Position numbers and translations under genes: made by a program
In this document: positions 1 to 6,950 of the stretch, piece after piece
How positions within the stretch are numbered: the stretch's first letter is position 1
Layout of the letters: each line of letters starts with the position of its first letter
Source: Nitrososphaerota archaeon
Lineage (GTDB): Archaea; Thermoproteota; EX4484-205; JAAOZO01
Direction of reading: 5' to 3'
Length of the DNA stretch: 31,663 nt
Assembly: GCA_011605715.1 (NCBI GenBank)
Contig: JAAOZO010000150.1
Coordinates: forward strand, 1-31,663
Notes under the pieces: generated by a model
What the model was told of the DNA's origin: nothing
Database searches by the model: none
The model's input: only the letters and a program-made list of their open reading frames with translations

Positions 1-477
1 CTTAGAGAGGTTAAAAATAATGAGAAACAAATAGCTTATAGCTTACTCGAATCTGGTAAAGCTACAATTTTTTCAGGCAGTGAGCAAATTCAACTAACTA
101 ATGAAGATGTAAAAATAACTTGCCTTCCGCCTGAGGGAACCATTTTTGTAGAGGATGAAGAGAAAAAAATTTCCGTTTTGCTTTCAAAGGAAAGAGATGA
201 AGCTTTAATAGCAGAGGGTGTGCTAAGAGATATTGCAAGAAGAATTCAAGATGCAAGAAAAAGAGCTGGTCTTAATCCTCCTGAGATAATAAATCAAGTT
301 GTGCTTGCTGGATTAGATGATGAGAACAAGAGGTTGTTAGAGAACAACTTACAAGAACTAGCAAAGTTGGTTAGAGCAAAGACTGTAACAATCTCAGAAG
401 ATCTTCCTCCATCCTCTATGCAATTTGACTACGATTTCGAAGGTTGTAAACTTAGGATAGGAATAAAAAAACTTTAA
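1..477 (+). CDS. ileS: Isoleucyl-tRNA synthetase, C-terminal end (5' truncated by window)
   Basis: The reading frame is open from base 1 to the TAA at 475-477, giving about 158 visible residues; the catalytic core lies outside the window. The visible part has the features of the C-terminal region of archaeal IleRS: a stretch around 'EGVLRDIARRIQDARKRAG' followed by 'LNPPEIINQ', where class Ia IleRS proteins have a helical tRNA-contacting region and a small alpha/beta tail. The enzyme charges tRNA-Ile with isoleucine in the cytosol. The assignment rests on this tail alone, so it is probable but not proven. tRNA-Ala starts 30 bases after the stop, with an A/T-rich box (TTTAAAAG, 473-480) overlapping the stop codon. 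Confidence 0.8.
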   Translation, partial: LREVKNNEKQIAYSLLESGKATIFSGSEQIQLTNEDVKITCLPPEGTIFVEDEEKKISVLLSKERDEALIAEGVLRDIARRIQDARKRAGLNPPEIINQVVLAGLDDENKRLLENNLQELAKLVRAKTVTISEDLPPSSMQFDYDFEGCKLRIGIKKL

Positions 478-506
478 AAGCCAGATAAAATCTTTCTTTC
501 AGGATA

Positions 507-593
507 GGGCCGGTAGTCTAGTGGTAAGACGCTGGCTTCGCATTTTTTACAAGGAAGAGCCAGAGAGCGAGGGTTCGAATCCCTCCCGGTCCA
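507..593 (+). tRNA. tRNA-Ala(CGC) with a 15-nt intron at 37/38
   Basis: A full cloverleaf can be drawn. The acceptor GGGCCGG (507-513) pairs with CCGGTCC (586-592), with discriminator A593. The third pair is G3:U70, the alanine identity element. The anticodon stem CTGGC/GCCAG (532-536/559-563) encloses an enlarged loop, and the T arm is GAGGG-TTCGAAT-CCCTC. Removing bases 543-557 leaves the loop TTCGCAA with anticodon CGC (539-541). The intron sits at the canonical 37/38 position. Its central helix is weak: U32, U33 and C34 can pair with the intron, but the fourth pair would be G-A. CCA is not encoded. The TTTAAAAG at 473-480 is about 30 bases upstream and could be its TATA box. Confidence 0.93.
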
Positions 594-611
594 TCTTGTT
601 TTTATCGTTTG

Positions 612-770
612 ATGCAGTTCCAAAATAAGATAGATCTAAGTAGGCAAAAAGCAAAGAAGTTTCTTAAAGTTACTACTAGGCCTATTAGTCGCCAGAGCTA
701 TTTAGGTTTATCAAAGACTAAGTATCTCAGAACCCTTAAAATGATGGAAGCATGGCTTTTTGCCTTATAA
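612..770 (+). CDS. Doubtful 52-residue open frame between two tRNA genes
   Basis: An ATG at 612 opens 52 codons to the TAA at 768-770 in the 223-base gap between tRNA-Ala and tRNA-Ser(UGA). The product would be basic and lysine/arginine-rich in its first half, with no motif I recognise. No GGTGA-type ribosome binding site precedes it. The gap otherwise shows only the TATA-like AATTTAAATT near 780-789 belonging to the next tRNA. It may be a small protein or a chance frame. It is listed only so that the gap is described. Confidence 0.15.
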   Translation: MQFQNKIDLSRQKAKKFLKVTTRPISRQSYLGLSKTKYLRTLKMMEAWLFAL

Positions 771-816
771 GAGAAAAGAAATTTAAATTAAGGAGTTTTA
801 CTGCCTTGTGGTAGAC

Positions 817-901
817 GCCGGGGTGGCTGAATTGGACAAAGCGCAGGCCTTGAGAGCCTGTGGCGCGTTGCGCCGTGCAGGTTCGAGTCCTGCCCCCGGC
901 G
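817..901 (+). tRNA. tRNA-Ser(UGA), no intron
   Basis: This is a class II tRNA. The acceptor GCCGGGG (817-823) pairs with CCCCGGC (894-900), with discriminator G901 as is usual for serine. The anticodon stem CAGGC/GCCTG (844-848/856-860) carries the 7-base loop CTTGAGA with anticodon TGA (851-853). The long variable arm GGCGC-gtt-GCGCC precedes the T arm GCAGG-TTCGAGT-CCTGC (877-893). No insertion is present and CCA is not encoded. The TATA-like AATTTAAATT at 780-789 lies about 30 bases upstream. Confidence 0.95.
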
Positions 902-1032
902 CCTTCAGTTTCTCAAGTTGTGAGCCACTACCTTTGTCGCACGTAAGGATTTTCTCTAGCTAATACAAAAGTTCAAGCCTCAAGAGGCGTTATCAAAAAA
1001 GAATAAATAAGCATATCTACATGCTTTTTTCT

Positions 1033-1467
1033 ATGAACAAACGCAGTTTTGAATTTTTAGAGCATACTTCCGATATTTATGTAAAAGGATGCGGAGAGAA
1101 CATAATTGATGCAATTGCTTCTTGTATCGAAGGCATGCTTAATCTTTTGTTATCTAATCCGGAGAAAGTAGAGTTAAAAGAAGAAAAGAAGTTCGAAGTA
1201 AGAGGTAATGACCTACAGGAACTTGTTTACCTTGCCCTCGAACAGATTCTTATACTTGTTGATTCTGAAGGTTTTCTAAGCAAAAGCTTTTCAGGAAAAA
1301 TTGTCGAAAACAACGGTCAATACTTGTTGTTTGGTAAATTAAAAGGAGAAAAGTTTACTCTCGAAAAACATGAACCAAAAACTCACATAAAAGGAATCAC
1401 TTTTCATGAATTAACAATAAGCTCTTCTAATTCCAAAACTTGCATAAAAGTTCTTCTTGATATCTGA
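1033..1467 (+). CDS. Archease (RtcB tRNA-ligase cofactor)
   Basis: The 144-residue product matches the archease family: an N-terminal 'FEFLEHTSDIYVKGCG' stretch containing the conserved H-T-S/A-D element, and the typical C-terminal 'VLLDI'. Archease helps the RNA ligase RtcB through its guanylylation cycle. RtcB joins tRNA exons after BHB introns are cut, so the gene suits a genome whose tRNAs and cbf5 carry such introns. Family length is about 140 residues, so the gene is full length. Two ATGs are possible, 1021 and 1033. I prefer 1033 because the AATAAATAA box at about 1002-1010 would place transcription start at or next to it (leaderless), and the shorter form begins like homologues. No ribosome binding site is visible. 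Confidence 0.9.
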   Translation: MNKRSFEFLEHTSDIYVKGCGENIIDAIASCIEGMLNLLLSNPEKVELKEEKKFEVRGNDLQELVYLALEQILILVDSEGFLSKSFSGKIVENNGQYLLFGKLKGEKFTLEKHEPKTHIKGITFHELTISSSNSKTCIKVLLDI

Positions 1468-1561
1468 GGCTGTCTCCATAAATAAATAATATCTTATCTA
1501 TGAAATTAATTAAATAATTAATGTTTTAATTATTAAGTTAATTCATGAATAAATAAAGCAT

Positions 1562-1735
1562 TAAGGAGGACTTGCCTCACTCTCAATGGAAGAAGGTAAA
1601 TGAGAGGCCCTGATAACCTCCGAGCGCTTCTGAGTAGCATTTCATAACACAATGTCTCAATACATTATGTGCTCCATGCTAACGTTGAAGAGAAAAGCGT
1701 TGGCAACTAAGCGAAACTGACAGGACCTATTTTTT
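1562..1735 (+). ncRNA. Candidate structured RNA of unknown class upstream of the ribosomal operon
   Basis: The gap 1468-1798 starts with about 85 bases of almost pure A/T (1480-1560), then becomes a balanced, hairpin-rich segment ending in TTTTTT (1730-1735). Visible helices are GGAGG/CCTCC (1565-1569/1617-1621) closing a hairpin with CTCTCA/TGAGAG (1580-1585/1601-1606); CGCTT/AAGCG (1625-1629/1709-1713) closing two further hairpins, AGCAT/ATGCT with a 9-bp arm (1636-1680) and AACG/CGTT (1681-1701); and a possible pseudoknot TTGCC/GGCAA (1572-1576/1702-1706). An A/T-rich start, folding and a U tract are what a small RNA gene would show. The hallmarks of SRP RNA, RNase P RNA and 5S rRNA are absent. 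It could also be two or three H/ACA-like hairpins, but no clear ACA box or K-turn was found. Confidence 0.4.
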
Positions 1736-1747
1736 GATGAAGGTAAG

Positions 1748-1789
1748 CTTTATTTATTCGATTTTATTTTATGCGCTGACGAAGGCGCA
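1748..1789 (+). promoter_or_regulatory. Promoter and leader hairpin of the L22 ribosomal operon
   Basis: A TTTATTTATT-like box at about 1749-1758 follows the U tract of the candidate RNA and precedes L22 by about 45 bases. This would give transcription start near 1780 or slightly upstream. A short hairpin TGCGC-(8 nt)-GCGCA occupies 1772-1776/1785-1789, just before the L22 ATG at 1799. No clear GGTGA site is present here, unlike most downstream genes. The hairpin may be part of the 5' leader; a regulatory role is only a possibility. Confidence 0.4.
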
Positions 1790-1798
1790 GGACAAACA

Positions 1799-2272
1799 AT
1801 GCCTAAATTCGGGTATTCTACTGCTGCAGAGGCTCTAGGAAAAGAAGAAAACATAGTTAAGGGTAGCTTACGTGAGGTTAGAATTTCTCCGAAAGACTCT
1901 GTTGAGATTGCGAAATGGCTAAAAGGTCTCAGCTTGGCGGAAGCGAGGGAAAGACTACAGGGTGTTATCGAAAAAAGGATTGCTGTTCCTTATAAAAGGC
2001 ATAATAAGAAGGTTCCGCACAGAAGAGGCCTACTAAAGTATTACGCTGGACGTTATCCTGTTAAAGCGGCTTCGAAAGTTTTATCTTTGGTTCAAAGCAT
2101 GATCTCAGAAGCAGAAAACAGGAATTTAGATATTGAAAAATTGAGAATCGTTCATGCTTCTGCTTACGGAGGTAGAAAAATAAAGAGGTATATGCCTAGG
2201 GCCTTTGGAAGAGCTTCTCCCAAATTTAGTACTCTAACTCATTTTGAGCTGGTTGCTAAGGAGGTGAGCTAA
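1799..2272 (+). CDS. rpl22: Ribosomal protein uL22
   Basis: A 157-residue 50S subunit protein. The conserved C-terminal part 'RIVHASAYGGRKIKRYMPRA' and following 'FGRASP' forms the extended loop that lines the peptide exit tunnel. The N-terminal 'RISPKDSVEIAKWLKG' is the usual archaeal start of the globular domain. Length fits archaeal L22. It is the first gene of the + strand ribosomal block; in most archaea it follows S19, but here S19, L2, L23, L4 and L3 are not upstream. S3 follows 4 bases after the stop. Confidence 0.97.
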   Translation: MPKFGYSTAAEALGKEENIVKGSLREVRISPKDSVEIAKWLKGLSLAEARERLQGVIEKRIAVPYKRHNKKVPHRRGLLKYYAGRYPVKAASKVLSLVQSMISEAENRNLDIEKLRIVHASAYGGRKIKRYMPRAFGRASPKFSTLTHFELVAKEVS

Positions 2273-2276
2273 TTTT

Positions 2277-2963
2277 ATGTTAAAGAAGTCGTATGTTCAA
2301 GAGGCAAAAAAGAAGGTTCTTGTTGAGGAATTTCTTAAAGAATATCTAAAGTCTGCAGGTTACTCTAGTATGAAAATGGTTGAAACACCTATTGGAACGT
2401 CAATAACTCTAGTTGTTGGCCGACCAGGTCAAGTGATTGGTCCAGGAGGAAAGAACATAAGAGAGCTTTCAGAAATTCTATCGCAGCGGTTTGGGCTAAA
2501 GAATCCTCAAATATCTGTAGTTGAACTAAAAGATCCATTTCTTGATCCTTATGTAGTTGCTACGAGAATCGGGGAAGCAATAGAACGTGGAATAAAATAC
2601 AGGAGAGCAGTTAGGCTTTTCTTACGAAGAATTCAAGCTGCTGGTGCTATAGGCGCGGAGATAAAGGTTCAAGGCAAGTTAACTACAGAAAGATCTAGGT
2701 TTGAAAAGTATAGATTCGGTTACTTGCCCGCGGCCGGAGATCCAAAAGATAAGTTCGTAAGGGTGGCAACTGTTAGTATTTTAGTGCCCCAAGGTTTGAT
2801 AGGAATTAAAGTAAAGATACTCCCCCCTGGGATTAAACTTCCAGATCAGGTTGAAGTCATAGAGCCTCAATCTCCCGAAGGGACACCAGAGCAAGAATCA
2901 TTGCAAACTTCTCAACAAGAAACTAAGCCTGAAACAGGTGAGACAAATGAAAGCAAAAGTTAA
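2277..2963 (+). CDS. rps3: Ribosomal protein uS3
   Basis: A 228-residue 30S protein at the mRNA entry site. The KH domain is visible through 'GRPGQVIGPGGKNIREL' (GxxG type) around residues 48-64, followed by the C-terminal S3 domain with 'GAEIKVQGKLTTERSR'. The tail after about residue 195 is low-complexity, rich in E, Q, P and T, a disordered extension as in many archaeal S3 proteins. The end overlaps the L29 start by 17 bases, suggesting coupled translation. Confidence 0.97.
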   Translation: MLKKSYVQEAKKKVLVEEFLKEYLKSAGYSSMKMVETPIGTSITLVVGRPGQVIGPGGKNIRELSEILSQRFGLKNPQISVVELKDPFLDPYVVATRIGEAIERGIKYRRAVRLFLRRIQAAGAIGAEIKVQGKLTTERSRFEKYRFGYLPAAGDPKDKFVRVATVSILVPQGLIGIKVKILPPGIKLPDQVEVIEPQSPEGTPEQESLQTSQQETKPETGETNESKS

Positions 2964-3162
2964 GAAGTTAGTCGAACTCTCAGATGAAGACCTCGATAAA
3001 AGGCTAGAAGAACTTCGAGCAGAGTTTGCTCGTCTAAAAGCTAAGCCGACTGCGTCAAATGAAAACTTTAAGGCAATTAAAGAGATTAGAAAGGAAATAG
3101 CAAGAGTTTTAACAATTAAAAATTTGAAATTAAAAGGGAAACTACAAAATGAAGGAAAATAG
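2947..3162 (+). CDS. rpl29: Ribosomal protein uL29
   Basis: A 71-residue two-helix protein near the peptide exit tunnel. The family pattern 'LDKRLEELRAEFARLKAK' and 'IKEIRKEIARVLTI' is clear. I chose the ATG at 2947 because GGTGAG (2937-2942) stands four bases before it, the same GGTGA-N4-start spacing seen at several genes in this block; a GTG at 2938 lies within that site. The gene overlaps S3 upstream and Rpp29 downstream (14 bases). Confidence 0.95.
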   Translation: MKAKVKKLVELSDEDLDKRLEELRAEFARLKAKPTASNENFKAIKEIRKEIARVLTIKNLKLKGKLQNEGK

Positions 3163-3424
3163 CGTTTCTTTAATTCCCTTTGAGTTTATTGGATTGCACG
3201 TTGAGGTTATTGAATCTTCTAACCAGTCTTTAACTGGTCTTAAAGGCCTTATTATAGGTGAAACGATGAAAACTTTTGTTATCTTAACAGATAGAGGTAG
3301 AAAAATAATTCCAAAAGATGTTGCTAAATTTAAGTTTATTACAAAAGATGGAAAGACATTTGAAATTGAAGGGCAAAAACTATTAAAGAGGCCAGAAGAG
3401 AGACTGTGGAGGTGTTGCTTCTGA
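3149..3424 (+). CDS. rnp1: RNase P protein component Rpp29/Pop4 (Rnp1)
   Basis: A 91-residue protein with the Sm-like barrel of archaeal Rpp29: 'FIGLHVEVIESSNQSLTGLK', then 'GLIIGETMKTFVILTDRG' and a basic 'KIIPKDVAKFKF'. It partners with Rpp21 on RNase P RNA, which trims the 5' ends of tRNA precursors. Its position between L29 and S17 is the usual one in archaea. The ATG at 3149 lies inside the end of L29, so translation is probably coupled. Three residues from the C-terminus are two adjacent cysteines, which are not a family feature. Confidence 0.93.
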   Translation: MKENSVSLIPFEFIGLHVEVIESSNQSLTGLKGLIIGETMKTFVILTDRGRKIIPKDVAKFKFITKDGKTFEIEGQKLLKRPEERLWRCCF

Positions 3425-3426
3425 GA

Positions 3427-3765
3427 ATGAGCCAAAAGTTAAGTTTTGTAGAAGAGCTTGGTCTTAGTATGCCCTCTTCTACTTGTAATGATGCTAAGTG
3501 CCCCTTTCATGGTAAAGTTAGAGTTAGGGGTAGAATACTTGAAGGTGAAGTTATCAGCGACAAAATGACTAGAAATGTTGTCGTACAGATTAATTATCTT
3601 CACTATGTTAAAAAGTATAAGCGTTATGAAAGAAGAAGAAGTAAAATCCCTGCTCATAATCCTCCTTGCATAGGGGCAAGAGTGGGAGATCGTGTAATAA
3701 TAGGTGAAACTCGCCCTCTTTCAAAAACAGTCCATTTCGTTGTTCTTGGAAAAAAGGTGAAGTAA
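3427..3765 (+). CDS. rps17: Ribosomal protein uS17
   Basis: A 112-residue 30S protein with an OB fold that binds 16S rRNA. The archaeal signature 'CNDAKCPFHG' near the N-terminus is followed by the OB core and 'HNPPCIGARVGDRVIIGETR'. The start is set at ATG 3427, two bases after the Rpp29 stop. In-frame GTG codons at 3406 and 3412 and a TTG at 3415 also exist, and the GAGGTG at 3409-3414 could serve as the binding site for either choice. Homologues begin close to the ATG. Confidence 0.95.
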   Translation: MSQKLSFVEELGLSMPSSTCNDAKCPFHGKVRVRGRILEGEVISDKMTRNVVVQINYLHYVKKYKRYERRRSKIPAHNPPCIGARVGDRVIIGETRPLSKTVHFVVLGKKVK

Positions 3766-3766
3766 A

Positions 3767-4204
3767 ATGGCGTTAAAGAAGTCTAGAGCTGTTTCTGCAA
3801 AGGGAATTCTAGAGTACAGGTTAAGGGGTGCAAGAAGTCTACCCCTAGGTTCAAGCTTAGTTTGTGCAGATAACAGTGGCGCTAAAAAACTTTCGGTGAT
3901 TCAAGTTGTTCGGTATGGTGGAAGATTAAGACGAATTCCTTCTGCAAATGTTGGAAGCTTAGTTTCTGTCTCAGTAAAGGAAGGCCCACCTGACTTAAAG
4001 GGTCAAATCTTTTTTGCGATAGTAATAAGACAGAAATTCCCGTTTAGAAGAAGAGAAGGTATAAGAATATCTTTCGAAGATAATGCTGCTGTCTTAGTTA
4101 CTAGAGAAGGTGACTTAAAGGGTACAGAAATTAGAGGCCCTGTTGCAAGAGAAGCTGCTGATATGTGGCCTAAACTTGCAGCAATGGCTTCTATAATAGT
4201 CTGA
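3767..4204 (+). CDS. rpl14: Ribosomal protein uL14
   Basis: A 145-residue 50S protein at the subunit interface. The conserved core 'SLVCADNSGAKKLSVIQVV' and the C-terminal 'FEDNAAVLV' plus 'KGTEIRGPVARE' identify uL14 directly. The start follows one base after the S17 stop. Length is normal for archaea. Confidence 0.97.
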   Translation: MALKKSRAVSAKGILEYRLRGARSLPLGSSLVCADNSGAKKLSVIQVVRYGGRLRRIPSANVGSLVSVSVKEGPPDLKGQIFFAIVIRQKFPFRRREGIRISFEDNAAVLVTREGDLKGTEIRGPVAREAADMWPKLAAMASIIV

Positions 4205-4217
4205 CTTGGTGATAAAA

Positions 4218-4568
4218 ATGTTGCGTAGTAAAAAACCATCAAAACAAAGAAGAATGCTGTTCAACTTACCGCTACATAAGAGAAAATTGTTGGTTAGAGC
4301 GCATGTGGCTGACAGCATAAGAGAAAAGTATAAAATTAAGGCAATTACATTAAGAAAGAACGACGAAGTAATAATAATAAAAGGAGACTATAAAGGGGTA
4401 AAGGGATTAATTACGAGAGTAGATAGAAAGAAGGGCAAAATTTATGTTGAAGGTGTAACTCGAGAAAAAGCCGATGGTACAGTCGTTCCAATACCAATAT
4501 CTCCCTCAAACGTTATAGTGACAAAACTTGACCTCTCCGATAAAAGGAGAATAGAGGTGAGCTCGTGA
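4218..4568 (+). CDS. rpl24: Ribosomal protein uL24
   Basis: A 116-residue 50S assembly protein. The KOW motif 'KNDEVIIIKGDYKGVKGLI' around residues 47-65 and an N-terminal 'QRRMLFNLPLHKRKLL' segment fit archaeal L24. ATG 4218 is preferred over the in-frame TTG at 4206 because GGTGAT (4208-4213) lies four bases before it and the TTG would lie before that site. The stop is 1 base before S4e. Confidence 0.96.
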   Translation: MLRSKKPSKQRRMLFNLPLHKRKLLVRAHVADSIREKYKIKAITLRKNDEVIIIKGDYKGVKGLITRVDRKKGKIYVEGVTREKADGTVVPIPISPSNVIVTKLDLSDKRRIEVSS

Positions 4569-4569
4569 A

Positions 4570-5298
4570 ATGGCTAAGAAGGGTGGCAGTAGACACATTA
4601 AGGCGATTGCCGCACCAAGACTTTGGCCAATTCAAAGGAAATCTAAGGTTTTTGTAGTTAAATCAATGCCGGGGCCGCATTCCCTTGAGATGTCGATCCC
4701 TCTTTTGGTTTTACTTCGAGACTTGTTGAAAGAAGTAAAGACTATAAGAGAAGCTAAAAAAGTTATAAAGACGAAGAAGGTTTTAGTTGATGGTAAGGCC
4801 GTAGTAGACGAAAAAAGGCCTATTGGTCTTATGGATGTTGTTTCTTTACCATCTTATGGAAAGTGTTATAGGATAACTGTTGACAGAAAGGGTAGGCTTA
4901 AGCCAATTGAAATACCGAAAGAAGAAGAAAACCTAAAAATCGTTAAAGTGATTAAAAAGATAACGGTAGGTAAAGATAAATTTGGCTTAACATTTCATGA
5001 TGGCTCTTATCTTGAGCTAGGTTCTGAATTTCCAGTAAAAGTTGGGGACTCAGTACTTGTTTCTCTTCCTGATCGAAAAGCTATGGAACTTCTGCCTTTT
5101 TCTGCCGGTTCGATTTGTTTTGTCTTCTCTGGTTCTTCTTCTGGTGTAATCGGTAAGATAATAAAAATAGAACCTTCTTCTTTGAAAAGAAGGTCAATAG
5201 TTGAAGTTGAAACTGAGGACGGTAAAAGAATTGCGACTGTAAAAGACTACGTTATTATTGTTGGAAAGGATAATGTTCCAAAGGTGAAAGTATTATGA
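4570..5298 (+). CDS. rps4e: Ribosomal protein eS4 (S4e)
   Basis: A 242-residue archaeal/eukaryotic-type 30S protein. The sequence shows the N-terminal 'GGSRHIKAIAAPRLWPI', a central S4-like RNA-binding segment ('KKVLVDGKAVVDEKRPIGLM') and a C-terminal KOW-like region. A GGTGAG precedes the ATG by 8 bases. The last four bases overlap the L5 start (ATGA). No bacterial counterpart exists, which supports the archaeal origin. Confidence 0.97.
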   Translation: MAKKGGSRHIKAIAAPRLWPIQRKSKVFVVKSMPGPHSLEMSIPLLVLLRDLLKEVKTIREAKKVIKTKKVLVDGKAVVDEKRPIGLMDVVSLPSYGKCYRITVDRKGRLKPIEIPKEEENLKIVKVIKKITVGKDKFGLTFHDGSYLELGSEFPVKVGDSVLVSLPDRKAMELLPFSAGSICFVFSGSSSGVIGKIIKIEPSSLKRRSIVEVETEDGKRIATVKDYVIIVGKDNVPKVKVL

Positions 5299-5831
5299 GT
5301 TCGCTAGCTCAAGAAGTAAGAGAAAATCCAATGTTAAAATTAAGAGTAGAGAAAGTAGTCGTTAATATTGGGGTTGGAAAGTCTGGTGAACCATTAGAAA
5401 AAGCTAAAACAGTTCTTTCTTTAATAACTGGTAGTAAAAAAGTTTCAGAAAGGAAAGCGAGAAAAACAATCAAAGAGTTTGGAATAAGAAAGAAAGAACC
5501 AATAGCTGCAGTTGTAACTTTAAGAGGTTCCTCTGCTAAAGAGTTTCTAACTAGGGCTTTCAGCGCAATTGGAAAGAGGTTAAAATTTTCTTCAATTTCA
5601 GGAAGAACACTTTCGTTTGGAATAAAAGAACATATACTCTTACCTGGTGTAAAATATGATCCTGCGTACGGTATATTCGGCATGGACATTTCTGTTACAT
5701 TCGGAAGACCTGGTTATAGAATTATTTACAGAAGGAGAAGGCGAAGCAAGGTGGGAAAATCTGCTAAAATCAGCGAAGAAGATGTAGCAAAATACTTATT
5801 TGAGGAGTTTGGCATCGAGGTGGTAAAATAA
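5295..5831 (+). CDS. rpl5: Ribosomal protein uL5
   Basis: A 178-residue protein of the 50S central protuberance that binds 5S rRNA. Recognised by 'VVNIGVGKSGEPLEKAK', 'RKARKTIKEFGIRKKEPI' and 'YDPAYGIFGMDISVTFGRPG'. It overlaps S4e by 4 bases, and its stop shares one base with the S14 start, so the three are translationally coupled. Confidence 0.97.
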   Translation: MSSLAQEVRENPMLKLRVEKVVVNIGVGKSGEPLEKAKTVLSLITGSKKVSERKARKTIKEFGIRKKEPIAAVVTLRGSSAKEFLTRAFSAIGKRLKFSSISGRTLSFGIKEHILLPGVKYDPAYGIFGMDISVTFGRPGYRIIYRRRRRSKVGKSAKISEEDVAKYLFEEFGIEVVK

Positions 5832-5995
5832 TGGCAAAATTAAAGCCACCTAAGAAAAGAAATTTCGGTAAAGCTGCTCATCCCTGTGTAAGGTGTGGTA
5901 CTTATAATGCCGTTATAAAAGTTTATGGACTGTACTACTGTAGACACTGCTTTAGAGAGCTAGCCCCTTCTCTTGGCTTCAAAAAATATATGTAG
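5831..5995 (+). CDS. rps14: Ribosomal protein uS14, zinc-binding form
   Basis: A 54-residue small-subunit protein. Four cysteines, C19, C22, C37 and C40, form the zinc ribbon (CVRC and CRHC) of archaeal S14. The tail 'FRELAPSLGFKKYM' is typical. The ATG shares base 5831 with the L5 stop TAA. S8 begins 9 bases after its stop. Confidence 0.97.
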   Translation: MAKLKPPKKRNFGKAAHPCVRCGTYNAVIKVYGLYYCRHCFRELAPSLGFKKYM

Positions 5996-6004
5996 GTGAT
6001 GAAG

Positions 6005-6397
6005 ATGACTCTAATGGATCCCCTTTCGAATGCTCTTGTTGCAATACAGAATGCTGAAGCCAGAAACCAAAAAAGTTGTACAATTGCTCCTGGGTCAAAC
6101 TTAATCGGGAACGTTCTAAGAGTGCTTCAAAAGAATGGCTACATAGGAGAGTTTGAATTCATAGATGATGGAAAATCGGGGATGTTCAAAGTTCAACTGT
6201 TGGGTCGAATAACGAAATGTAGGTCTATTAGGCCAAGGTTTAGTGTTAAACATAACGAGTATCTGGAGTGGGAAAGAAAGTTGCTACCTGCTTACAATGT
6301 TGGTGTAATTATTGTTTCTACTCCAAAAGGTGTTATGTCTCATAGAGAAGCCCAACAACAAAACTTAGGAGGGAGGTTGCTTGCCTATGTATACTAA
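6005..6397 (+). CDS. rps8: Ribosomal protein uS8
   Basis: A 130-residue 30S assembly protein that binds the central domain of 16S rRNA. 'MDPLSNALVAIQNAE' at the start and the C-terminal 'VIIVSTPKGVMSHREAQ' are family hallmarks. The ATG at 6005 is chosen because GGTGAT (5995-6000) stands exactly four bases before it; in-frame GTG 5996 and ATG 5999 fall inside that site. It overlaps L6 by 11 bases. Confidence 0.96.
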   Translation: MTLMDPLSNALVAIQNAEARNQKSCTIAPGSNLIGNVLRVLQKNGYIGEFEFIDDGKSGMFKVQLLGRITKCRSIRPRFSVKHNEYLEWERKLLPAYNVGVIIVSTPKGVMSHREAQQQNLGGRLLAYVY

Positions 6398-6935
6398 AGC
6401 AAAACAGATAGTAAGCATAACTCTAAAGATTCCTGAAAATGCTAGCCTAAGTGTTGAAGGAAGCGTGGTTGTTGTAAAAGGCAAATTGGGAGAACTTAGA
6501 AAAGATTTTTCGAAATCAAGAGTATGGTTTGAACTAAAAAATAACGAACTTTACATCTTTACCGATCAAAAAGGAAGAAAAGGTAAGGCTTTAGTCGGTA
6601 CCATCCGTAAAAAAATCATAAATATGATCACTGGAGTAAACAGAAAGTATGTTGTAAGACTAAAAGTTGCCCATTCTCACTTCCCAATAACTGTTAAAGT
6701 TGATAAAGGCTTCGTAAGGATTGAGAACTTCATGGGAGAAAAAAGTCCAAGACTTGTAAGAATTCCAGAGGGTGTTGAAGTCCAAGTAAAAGGGCAAGAC
6801 ATCACACTTAGTGGTCTTGATATAGATTCTGTAACGCTTTTAGGTGGAGCATTAGAAAATGCAACAAGGGTAAAGGATAAAGATCAAAGAGTGTTTCTTG
6901 ATGGGATATACGTACAGAGTAAAGGTTATGAGTGA
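6387..6935 (+). CDS. rpl6: Ribosomal protein uL6
   Basis: A 182-residue 50S protein near the factor-binding region, built of two similar folds. Family features are 'GKLGELRKDFSKSRVWFE' and 'ITGVNRKYVVRLKVAHSHFP' in the linker to the second domain. The ATG at 6387 is used, with GGAGG (6372-6376) about ten bases upstream; a TTG at 6381 is possible but leaves little spacing. It starts inside S8 and ends directly before the L32e region. Confidence 0.95.
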   Translation: MYTKAKQIVSITLKIPENASLSVEGSVVVVKGKLGELRKDFSKSRVWFELKNNELYIFTDQKGRKGKALVGTIRKKIINMITGVNRKYVVRLKVAHSHFPITVKVDKGFVRIENFMGEKSPRLVRIPEGVEVQVKGQDITLSGLDIDSVTLLGGALENATRVKDKDQRVFLDGIYVQSKGYE

Positions 6936-6950
6936 ATGGAGGTGATCGTC

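Noticed and set aside
1562..1735. SRP RNA, RNase P RNA or 5S rRNA
   Set aside because: No GGAAG/AGCAGC-type SRP helix 8, no GAGGAAAGTCC or ACAGAA blocks of RNase P, and no GAACNCGGAAGTTAAG of 5S rRNA can be found; the fold is also too A/T-rich and short.
1735..1780. Box C/D guide RNA (TGATGA at 1735-1741 and CTGA at 1776-1779)
   Set aside because: No internal D'/C' boxes, no terminal stem, and the interval holds the TATA box of the L22 operon; the boxes are probably chance.
3142..3435. Minus-strand open frame opposite Rpp29
   Set aside because: It mirrors a well-recognised family on the plus strand and has no motif of its own.
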